Virus record (IMG/VR): IMGVR_UViG_3300009419_000017
Location: 1-64,000 of that record
Reading direction: 5' to 3' (one strand)
Origin: a virus
Length of the DNA: 64,000 bases
This document shows positions 22,595 to 28,364 of this stretch, piece by piece. How positions within the stretch are numbered: the first letter of the stretch is position 1; every line of letters begins with the position of its first letter. The position numbers and the translations under genes are program-made. Under the pieces are notes generated by a model. It saw only the letters and a program-made list of their open reading frames with translations, searched no databases and was not told the origin of the DNA.

Positions 22595-23019
22595 TAATTA
22601 TATTCTTTCTTTGATCTAAAGATAAGCTTATAGCCATTTGCGAACATGCTACGTAGCTTAAGTCTCTGGTTTAATAAAGTTTTCTTTGAGTCTTCTGCTT
22701 CTGTAATCTCCGACTCCCAGTCATCTCTCTTGATTGGAATGACTTGTACTAATGGAGTGCCACGCTTAATTATACCCTTAAACCCCTTTTCTACAATAAA
22801 GGATAGGTGGCCTTCTGTAATAAACTTGTCGGAGTCAACTAAAGCTGGTATTGCAGTTAGTGGGTAGGTGTCTCTGTGAACTGGATTTAAGAATAGTGTG
22901 CTATATCCAGGATCTGTTTTCATATACCAGAACGGCATTATTCTGAACAATGTTTCATGTTGACGACTTTTATCTATTGGGTATTCGTCATATTGTTGTT
23001 TTTCATGGGAAGAAAACAT
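22594..23019 (-). pseudogene. DUF6065-like copy B, C-terminal part
   Basis: This 141-codon ORF is the C-terminal part of the interrupted paralog of the 21827-22594 gene (YSTLFLNPVHRD, GTPLVQVIPIKRDDWES). It is in the same frame as 23068-23316 and is separated from it only by one TAA codon (23068-23070) and 16 sense codons. An internal ATG at 23019 could restart translation, but no convincing SD is present. Probably part of a gene killed or controlled by a nonsense codon. Confidence 0.7.
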
Positions 23020-23067
23020 GTCTGCCTGGAATTGCTTAATTGCAATTGGTATAGACCAAGTTAGCTT

Positions 23068-23316
23068 TTATGGATTTGTAGAATCTAGGTAGACGTCGCA
23101 TGGCATAGTTATCATATAGCCAGCAGTCATTATGTCAAAAACTGGCATGCACCTTTTAACAGTTGAGGTAGAGTATCCCTTTGGAAGTGTTTCGGCATCA
23201 TTAACTGTGCCCTTTTGCTTTCTATACCACTCTGGCACAAACTTTGATGCTGGCTGAGGCGGATCTGTATAGGCAGAAGTGCTCTCGCTATGTTGATAAA
23301 ACTTAATCTTTGGCAT
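23068..23316 (-). CDS. DUF6065-like copy B, N-terminal part (nonsense codon)
   Basis: 82 codons that match the N-terminus of the 21827 protein (PQPASKFVPEWYRKQ, KRCMPVFDIMTAGYM). The frame ends at an in-frame TAA (23068-23070), after which homology resumes without a frameshift. The complete reading frame is 22594-23316 (about 240 codons), close in length to the intact paralog. The ATG at 23316 overlaps the end of the upstream gene by 14 nt. Confidence 0.7.
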   Translation of the reverse strand: MPKIKFYQHSESTSAYTDPPQPASKFVPEWYRKQKGTVNDAETLPKGYSTSTVKRCMPVFDIMTAGYMITMPCDVYLDSTNP

Positions 23317-23974
23317 AAAATTCCTTAATCCCTAAGTCTATTATAGCATTCCTGGAAATTACCATATCGTAAACTGGAGACAGCCTTTTGACCTTTCCAA
23401 ACTCAGAGTCTGCCATATGGCTGCCTTCTTTTTTAAATCTAAATGGTATCATGAATGGCTCAAGGTATCTTGTTTCTTCAGGAATTTTAATGCAATTCCT
23501 TGTGGTTTCAAATACTTTAAATGCAGACTCTTCTTCTGGAACTACAAATCTAACTTCACAGGCTGAATCAATTATCCAAGGAGTATACGCTACAAACATA
23601 TCGTCAAAACACTCGGGGTCCAGGTCTGCAACATAAGATGATTTGTAGAATTGTCGCAACCAAGGTCTATCTAGAAACTTTCTTTCTTTTTTATTCACTA
23701 GAATAAAAACTTCTGCATGGCTGTATTGCCTTAGTCTAATAAAATTATCATCGATGCTGATTAGTTTTGGTGCTGGATAGAGAGCTTCTGCGTATTTGTT
23801 AATTGGCTTTATAACACTGCTTTTATATTTTTCTGATGATGCAATTTTTTGAAAATTTAACCACTTCTCTGGAACTCTAGATTTAAAAGAAATTTCTACA
23901 AAGTTTGGATCATAGCTTGATTTCCATATGCCAAAGTCATAGTCCGTGTTAGTGAGTATATCTGGCTTATCCAC
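23303..23974 (-). CDS. hypothetical protein of modification operon
   Basis: About 223 residues from GTG 23974, which has GCAGGAAACC just upstream; the in-frame TTG at 23986 is less likely. Segments PEKWLNFQ near the N-terminus and KRLSPVYDMV near the C-terminus echo the PEWYR and CMPVFDxxT blocks of the two DUF6065-like neighbours, so it may be a distant third relative. Function unknown. Confidence 0.6.
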   Translation of the reverse strand: MDKPDILTNTDYDFGIWKSSYDPNFVEISFKSRVPEKWLNFQKIASSEKYKSSVIKPINKYAEALYPAPKLISIDDNFIRLRQYSHAEVFILVNKKERKFLDRPWLRQFYKSSYVADLDPECFDDMFVAYTPWIIDSACEVRFVVPEEESAFKVFETTRNCIKIPEETRYLEPFMIPFRFKKEGSHMADSEFGKVKRLSPVYDMVISRNAIIDLGIKEFYAKD

Positions 23975-24149
23975 GGTTTCCTGCAATCAAGATAGAAATA
24001 AAGTCTGACTGATGTATAGTCATGTCTGAGACTTTACTAATAATTTTTGACACACTGCCCCTAGCTATCGTTTGATTTGCCATGCTAACATTTATACCAA
24101 TTCCAATTTGACAATACTTGCCAAAAACAGTTTCGATATCTTTTAAAAT
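23967..24149 (-). pseudogene. RsmI-like methyltransferase, C-terminal part
   Basis: 60 sense codons in the same frame directly after the internal TAA (24150-24152) of the RsmI-like gene. The sequence (QIGIGINVSMANQTIARGSVSKI, ending ILIAGNRG) fits the C-terminal sheet of tetrapyrrole-methylase-fold enzymes, which end in a G-x-x-x-hydrophobic-x-G strand. It has no start codon or SD of its own near the stop. It ends at TAA 23967-23969, overlapping the next gene. Confidence 0.65.
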
Positions 24150-24680
24150 TTACAAAACTTTAGAGTTATGATCTCTTCTATTTTTAACTAAAAACAAGTA
24201 TGGCATTCTGCTTTCTTTAATCCAGACGAGCCTCTCTATCCGAATGTCTGAAGACTCTCCTGGAACATCGTCTTCGAATATAAATGATTTTCCACCTATC
24301 CCAAGTATAGCAGGCAGGGCTGAAATAATCGATGGGCCTGGAATCACTTCTACTGGCAAGCCCTCCTCATGAGCAATAACAATTATTTTGCCGCCTGGGT
24401 CTGCTATGCTAGCCATCCCATCATCTGGACATATCAAAACATCTTTATTGTTTTTGAGTGCCTCAACAACTTTTGAAATTATTGGCTCTTCAAGCGCTTC
24501 ATCCATTGGGACATAGTACTCAATAACAGATCCACACGGAACAACTGACAAATCTTTACAAAGATTATCAAACATAGATTTATTTTCGACCAAGACAATG
24601 TCTGAGTCTTTGATTGCAGATATCATTCTGCTACCAATATCTAGCCTATTGCCAATGTCTACTCCGCCAACAATTAACAT
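24150..24680 (-). CDS. RsmI-like tetrapyrrole methylase-fold methyltransferase (nonsense codon)
   Basis: 176 codons, continuing after one TAA for 60 more in frame. The fold's hallmarks are present: MLIVGGVDIGNRLDIGSRM opening (family: G-x-PIGN), CPDDGMASIADPGGKII (family: SDAGTPxISDPG) and VIPGPSIISALPAILGIGG (family: PGPSAxxxALxxSGL). RsmI methylates the 2'-OH of C1402 in 16S rRNA. It lies 15 nt after tRNA-Thr with a GAAAGG SD, so it would be made from the tRNA transcript; tRNA or rRNA is the plausible substrate. Unclear whether functional, because the end of the domain is lost. Confidence 0.75.
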   Translation of the reverse strand: MLIVGGVDIGNRLDIGSRMISAIKDSDIVLVENKSMFDNLCKDLSVVPCGSVIEYYVPMDEALEEPIISKVVEALKNNKDVLICPDDGMASIADPGGKIIVIAHEEGLPVEVIPGPSIISALPAILGIGGKSFIFEDDVPGESSDIRIERLVWIKESRMPYLFLVKNRRDHNSKVL

Positions 24681-24695
24681 ATATGCCTTTCTTCG

Positions 24696-24767
24696 AGCCT
24701 CCTGTCAGGATTGAACTGACGACCTACGCATTACAAGTGCGTTGCTCTACCACTGAGCTAAAGAGGC
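24696..24767 (-). tRNA. tRNA-Thr (TGT)
   Basis: 72 nt; acceptor GCCTCTT/AGGAGGC, anticodon loop CTTGTAA on stem ACGCA/TGCGT, T arm GTCAG-TTCAATC-CTGAC. No encoded CCA. Last of five in the leftward tRNA array. Confidence 0.92.
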
Positions 24768-24768
24768 G

Positions 24769-24841
24769 TACTCCCAACGGGATTTGAACCCGTGCTACCG
24801 CCGTGAAAGGGCGACGTCCTAGGCCACTAGACGATGAGAGC
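24769..24841 (-). tRNA. tRNA-Glu (TTC)
   Basis: 73 nt; acceptor GCTCTCA/TGGGAGT with a terminal G-U pair, anticodon loop CTTTCAC on stem TCGCC/GGCGG, T arm CGGG-TTCAAAT-CCCG. It is one nt from tRNA-Thr. Confidence 0.9.
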
Positions 24842-24918
24842 CAGTGCTAGTTTTCTCCTAAAGACGAAACTTTAAGCGGAGTCATTCCACCACGAAAAAC
24901 TAGCAAACGCAGTGGCAG
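24842..24918 (-). other. long-hairpin spacer between tRNA-Asp and tRNA-Glu
   Basis: On the minus strand GCTAGTTTT pairs with AAAACTAGC (9 bp, outer ends 24903 and 24846). Inside are nested CTCC/GGAG and TAAAG/CTTTA helices with an asymmetric 13-14 nt bulge on the 5' side. No tRNA cloverleaf can be drawn, because a T arm with GTTCRA is missing. Probably a structured linker or processing element. Confidence 0.5.
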
Positions 24919-24992
24919 CGACCCTGACCAGACTTGAACTGGCGACCTCCTCCGTGACAGGGAGGCGCTCTAACCAACTGAGCTACAGGGCC
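24919..24992 (-). tRNA. tRNA-Asp (GTC)
   Basis: 74 nt; acceptor GGCCCTG/CAGGGTC, D arm AGCTCAGTTGGTTAGAGC, anticodon loop CTGTCAC on CCTCC/GGAGG, T arm GCCAG-TTCAAGT-CTGGT. Discriminator G as expected for Asp. Confidence 0.93.
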
Positions 24993-25046
24993 TGGTGTCC
25001 ACTTTTATCCCTTCTCTCATTGGGAGTGGTGTAGACTAAACCATTA
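24993..25046 (-). repeat. tRNA spacer hairpin, copy 1
   Basis: 54 nt between tRNA-Gly and tRNA-Asp, clearly homologous to the 25119-25171 spacer. Shared blocks are ATGGT, ACCACTCCC, AGGGATAAAA and TGGACA. Minus-strand outer helix GTCTAC/GTGGAC (one G-U), inner TCCC/GGGA. Confidence 0.7.
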
Positions 25047-25118
25047 GAGCGAATGGAGAGAATCGAACTCTCACCGTCAGTTTGGAAGACTGAGGCACTA
25101 CCACTATGCAACATTCGC
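25047..25118 (-). tRNA. tRNA-Gly (TCC)
   Basis: 72 nt; acceptor GCGAATG/CATTCGC, anticodon loop CTTCCAA on TCAGT/ACTGA, T arm GAGAG-TTCGATT-CTCTC. Discriminator U. Confidence 0.93.
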
Positions 25119-25171
25119 TATGTCCATTTTTATCCCTATACCCGTGGGAGTGGTATGGACCACACCATAAG
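25119..25171 (-). repeat. tRNA spacer hairpin, copy 2
   Basis: 53 nt between tRNA-Asn and tRNA-Gly. Minus-strand outer helix GTCCAT/ATGGAC, inner TCCC/GGGA. The innermost outer-helix pair is T-A here and C-G in copy 1, a compensatory change. Confidence 0.7.
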
Positions 25172-25243
25172 CTCTCCCTCGTGGACTCGAACCACGAACC
25201 TTAGAGTTAACAGCTCTCTGCTCTGCCATTGAGCTAAGGGAGA
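25172..25243 (-). tRNA. tRNA-Asn (GTT)
   Basis: 72 nt; acceptor TCTCCCT/AGGGAGA, anticodon loop CTGTTAA, T arm CGTGG-TTCGAGT-CCACG, discriminator G. First of the array, 8 nt after the subtilase ORF. Confidence 0.92.
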
Positions 25244-25251
25244 AAACCTAT

Positions 25252-25578
25252 TTAGTTATTTTTGACTGCAGCAGTAACGGTTGCTACAGATGTTGTAAAG
25301 CCAACCATAAACGGATTAGCATCTACTAGGTTGATTGGAAAGGAGTCGTGCAACCCTTGGACCGCTGTCCTGGTAGACTTTAAAGTTTTGCTCGTATATC
25401 CATTGCCAGAAAGAACCACGTCTGATCTCTGTGTGCTACCAATAAACTGAGTAGAGCCAACTGCAATAGAGTCTGAGATACAGGCTGGATAATCAATATT
25501 GTTTCCGCTTCCATAGTTTCCAGAAGAAGCATAGAACTTAACATTAGATGTCTTTAGAGCCGTAATAGCCTTAACCAC
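25252..25578 (-). pseudogene. subtilase, C-terminal part
   Basis: C-terminal part of the subtilisin-like gene, in the same frame as 25642-26037 and separated from it by one TAA (25642-25644) and 21 sense codons. It carries the oxyanion Asn segment YASSGNYGSG and the catalytic Ser block FTTSVATVTAAV (family GTSMAAP). A GTG at 25578 is the only nearby alternative start, without an SD, so a separate protein is unlikely. Confidence 0.7.
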
Positions 25579-25641
25579 ATTATCGTGAGTTGTTTTAATA
25601 GCTACCCCTGGCGATGCTGGAGAACATTTTGCACCATTACC

Positions 25642-26037
25642 TTAGTTGTAGGAAAATGATACTGCCTTAATGTTATACTTAGCCGAATTAGTAATTACCC
25701 AATTAAGAGCATTAGCCAGCTGAATTCCAGTAATAACTCCAGTCTTAGTTGTGCCTGCTTCAATTAAAACTAGTGGGACGTCTGGACCAGCAGATCTAGC
25801 AATGTCTGCCATAACTGTTCCATGATTAAATGCCTTAAACTCTGAAGCATTTCTTGGAGTTGCGGCTGAGCTACACACTGAAGGTGCTGCCAAGCAAACC
25901 TCTGTTACTTCTCCACCGATTAGATTGGATTCAAAATTTACATCGATAATTGCAACTGCTCCGTTAGCATTTGCCTGAGCTGGAATAATTCCAACAACCA
26001 CAAGAACTGCAGCAAGAGCGATAATTACTTTTTTCAT
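25642..26037 (-). CDS. secreted subtilase, N-terminal part (nonsense codon)
   Basis: 131 codons. Residues 1-24 are a Sec signal peptide (MKKVIIALAAVLVVVGI..., ending ANA). The catalytic Asp lies in AIIDVNFES and the catalytic His in FNHGTVMADI (family HGTxVA). The frame stops at TAA 25642-25644 in SFSYN, then continues without shift to the Ser and Asn motifs; the uninterrupted protein would be about 261 residues. The triad is therefore split by one nonsense codon. Followed by the tRNA array. Confidence 0.75.
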   Translation of the reverse strand: MKKVIIALAAVLVVVGIIPAQANANGAVAIIDVNFESNLIGGEVTEVCLAAPSVCSSAATPRNASEFKAFNHGTVMADIARSAGPDVPLVLIEAGTTKTGVITGIQLANALNWVITNSAKYNIKAVSFSYN

Positions 26038-26052
26038 ATTATTTATTTCTTT

Positions 26053-26271
26053 CTATTGATTAATTAATTTAATAACTGGTGAACACGGGTCTCCGCCGTC
26101 TTCCCATTCTTTTTCTTCTTCTTCTGTCATGTACGGATCTCCGTCATGAGTGTAGCAGAATGGCTCAGTTACCCAGCCATTACTAATGCCAACCATAAGC
26201 CATTCATCAAAATCAGGCGGTGAGGGCTCATTGTCTACGATGTTATCCATAGAAAAATCCTTTTGAGTCAT
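26053..26271 (-). CDS. small acidic hypothetical protein, consensus leaderless promoter
   Basis: 72 residues starting at ATG 26271; the longer ORF from 26373 reads through the promoter and is rejected. Acidic, with TEEEEKEW and two Cys (FCYTHDGDP, DPCSP). No recognised family. Its promoter has a perfect TTGACA and TATAAT at 17 bp and 6 nt to the ATG. First gene of the transcript leading to the subtilase and tRNAs. Confidence 0.65.
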   Translation of the reverse strand: MTQKDFSMDNIVDNEPSPPDFDEWLMVGISNGWVTEPFCYTHDGDPYMTEEEEKEWEDGGDPCSPVIKLINQ

Positions 26272-26306
26272 ATATACATTATATCCAATTCGAGGAAGCT
26301 TGTCAA
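26272..26306 (-). promoter_or_regulatory. perfect consensus leaderless promoter
   Basis: Minus strand: TTGACA (26301-26306), 17-bp spacer, TATAAT (26278-26283), 6 nt to ATG 26271. The -35 overlaps the stop codon of the upstream methyltransferase gene. It probably drives the 26271 gene, the subtilase and the tRNA array. Confidence 0.85.
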
Positions 26307-27019
26307 CTATTTTTGAGTGACTGGTGGTAGCCTGACCACTTGCATAAATATAAGGCAAGTTTTTCGTCCTCAATAGTAGTTAGGGAGGGATGGTCAATAA
26401 AGTTTTTTAGCAAAAATTCTCGCCATCTTTTACCAACTTTATGTCTATTAGTATTAAGATACTCTTCTAGTAAAAATTCTGAATCATTTTTTGGGAATTC
26501 TTTTTTTAGAAATAAACCCTCAATAGACCATGGCCAGTATGTTTCTGTTTTTATTCTTTTAAAAATTTTAGACATATCCATCAGCTTCCAAGAGTCGGGC
26601 TGTAGTTCATAGTGATCTGGTAAAAAACAATCATATTTTACATCAGTTTCATAGGTTGTGGCATCTCCTGAAATGATTTTAATTTTATGATTTTCTGGAT
26701 TACTTTCTAAAAAAGCTTTTTCTACATCTGAATTTAGCTCAAGAACTGTTACGCTAGAAACATTTTCTTTTTGTGCAAGGGCAATTGGAAGAATCCCAAA
26801 GCCCAAACCAGTTAACAAAACATTTCCGTAAGCTAGATCATATTGGGAATAAAAAGTATCTTTTGGATGAGTAAAGTCTTTATCAGTTTGCATCCAACCT
26901 ATACCATTATGATATAAAAAATATGCCTGCCTTTCAGGCTCAAAAATTATTTCTACTTCTCCATAAACACCTGGAACAATATTTGGCATTGTGGCATCAT
27001 GTATTGTTTTAAGATTCAA
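26303..27019 (-). CDS. class I SAM methyltransferase, spermidine synthase-like
   Basis: 238 residues from TTG 27019 (AAAGGG upstream; the ATG at 26989 lacks an SD). Motif I LLTGLGFGILPIAL (about 70-83), acidic strand end VTVLELNSDVEKAF, ISGDATTYE and YDCFLPDHY match spermidine-synthase/class I methyltransferase Rossmann folds; the usual fourth-motif Asp is followed by HYE. Probably a small-molecule or protein methyltransferase; target unknown. Expressed from the dyad-embedded promoter upstream. Confidence 0.7.
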   Translation of the reverse strand: MNLKTIHDATMPNIVPGVYGEVEIIFEPERQAYFLYHNGIGWMQTDKDFTHPKDTFYSQYDLAYGNVLLTGLGFGILPIALAQKENVSSVTVLELNSDVEKAFLESNPENHKIKIISGDATTYETDVKYDCFLPDHYELQPDSWKLMDMSKIFKRIKTETYWPWSIEGLFLKKEFPKNDSEFLLEEYLNTNRHKVGKRWREFLLKNFIDHPSLTTIEDEKLALYLCKWSGYHQSLKNS

Positions 27020-27069
27020 GAACAGCCCTTTCTAAGGCAGTTAGCTGCAGACTGTACAGAATGACAAAT

Positions 27070-27116
27070 CCCCTCAGCCTAGATATAATTATATACCTAG
27101 GAGAGGGGGTTGTCAA
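27070..27116 (-). promoter_or_regulatory. perfect promoter inside a dyad (operator-like)
   Basis: Minus strand: TTGACA (27111-27116), 17-bp spacer, TATAAT (27088-27093). An inverted repeat CCCCTC-A-(G)CCTAG / CTAGG-A-GAGGGG (27070-27108) is centred on the -10 box. This fits an operator for a dimeric repressor; a hairpin in the leader RNA is the alternative. Confidence 0.7.
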
Positions 27117-27120
27117 ACAA

Positions 27121-27387
27121 TTACTTAGAGTTTTTGTCTACTTTAGAAAAAGCCTGGTTAATTTCTTCTAGGGTTAGCTGGCCATCATCCAAGAATGCTC
27201 TTGCAAGCTTCTCTACTACGCTAGCTACTCCAAGAATACCTGCCATGATTACTGCAGAAATTAGGTCAATTCCTACTACTGCACCAGCACCCAAGACGCT
27301 AAGTCCCGAAGCTGCAAACACAGCTAGAATTCTCCAGAATATGTTCTTGATGGTTGCCCATCCTCCTGTTACTCCTTGTTCTTCCAT
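27121..27387 (-). CDS. small membrane protein, holin-like
   Basis: 88 residues with two hydrophobic segments (about 16-40 and 42-60) rich in Ala/Gly/Val, then an acidic amphipathic tail (DDGQLTLEEINQAFSKVDKNSK). Strong AGGAGG SD 5 nt before ATG 27387. Layout and size fit actinophage holins; it is next to a second small membrane protein, a pairing common for holin/antiholin in actinophages. Confidence 0.6.
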   Translation of the reverse strand: MEEQGVTGGWATIKNIFWRILAVFAASGLSVLGAGAVVGIDLISAVIMAGILGVASVVEKLARAFLDDGQLTLEEINQAFSKVDKNSK

Positions 27388-27401
27388 GTTATCCTCCTAT
27401 T

Positions 27402-27587
27402 TTATTTATCTTCTTTTTCATAACGAAAAATCGGAAATGTTACTACCCATACTAATAAAGTAATTAGTATTAAGTTTCCTGTAAGTTCCTTAGCGGAACC
27501 TTCAAGAACAAGCCAAGCCACAACCATGCCAAGCAATGTCCATGCCTGTTCTACGATGTCCTTAGCCAATGCTGTTAAAAATTTCAT
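27402..27587 (-). CDS. two-TM small membrane protein, holin-like
   Basis: 61 residues: two hydrophobic helices (about 14-31 and 35-52) and charged ends (KFLTALAKD, FRYEKEDK). Lies 14 nt upstream of the 27121 gene. Candidate holin or antiholin partner; a toxic or exclusion peptide is the alternative. Confidence 0.55.
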   Translation of the reverse strand: MKFLTALAKDIVEQAWTLLGMVVAWLVLEGSAKELTGNLILITLLVWVVTFPIFRYEKEDK

Positions 27588-27590
27588 TTT

Positions 27591-28364
27591 TTACGATCCA
27601 CTCCTTATGTTTACTGTTGTTGCTATACCGCTTATAGAAATTGCTGATAGAGCTGCTTGCACCGCAACAATTGCTGTAACTACTACCTTCTCTGAATCCT
27701 CTCTAACTTGTGGGCTCATGTCTGCCCCTGCGTTTCCAAGGAAGTTTAGGGCCTCTACGGCTCCACCAAGAACATCCCCAAGAAGTGGGATAGCCACTAG
27801 GGATTCATCTAAAACAATGTCATCGGCCTGGGCTGCCACAAATAGGGCCTCCAGAGCCTGCTGATACTCCTCTGAGCCCTGTTCTGCTGTCTCAAAGGTC
27901 TCCAGCGCTGCCTCTATAAGAGCCCCTACCTGGGCCTCTGAGAGCTCTGTAGCTATGATCTGAGAGAGGTCTACAGCCATGAGCAATTCTGGGGAAATCT
28001 CCTCTGGTAATTCTTCGGCAGATGTGATAGACTCTTCTTCAGGCTCTATAACGGGAGGTTCAATTGGAGAAGGTATTACAGGTTCTGGTTCTGGCTCTGC
28101 TGGTGGCTCTATTTCCTCTGGCTGTGGCGTGGTCGATTCTTCTGGCTCTGGCTCCAATGACGGTTCTGGTTCTGGGGTTGCTGGTATGGAGGGCTGTGGC
28201 TCTGGTACAACGGGCACGACTGGGGATGGCTCAATCGGAGTCTGAACTGGAATATCCTCATAGACTATTAGAAGAATCAAGACCTTAGGCGTTCCAGGGG
28301 CTGGATCATTTTCAAATACGGTGTTAGACACCTCTACTATTGCTGAAGTTTCTCCAGCTAACAA
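27591..28364 (-). pseudogene. surface protein, C-terminal part (frameshifted)
   Basis: 257 codons in the frame -1 relative to 28358-29464. The frame is open upstream of the nominal TTG start and reads QDVSSILFELLAGETSAIVEVSN, which continues the domain begun in the other ORF. After that come a Pro/Glu-rich linker (several PEPEP-type repeats, about 55-115), an acidic helical domain and a C-terminal hydrophobic segment (VVVTAIVAVQAALSAISISGIA). Probably the back half of one exported protein of more than 600 residues. Confidence 0.65.

Noticed and set aside
24842-24918. A sixth tRNA in the array
   Set aside because: No T-loop consensus and no cloverleaf; it folds as one long hairpin.
22594-26037. 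TAA reassigned to an amino acid throughout the genome
   Set aside because: Many clearly complete genes (for example 2547, 6579, 13019, 14153, terminase, nrd genes) end at TAA exactly where homology ends, and no tRNA with anticodon TTA was found.
26272-26373. Longer start at 26373 for the 26271 gene
   Set aside because: It would place a perfect promoter inside the coding sequence and overlap the upstream gene by 71 nt.
27979-28288. Plus-strand Ser/Gly-rich ORFs opposite the proline-rich linker
   Set aside because: They are the complement of repetitive Pro/Glu codons; no promoter or SD and strange composition.
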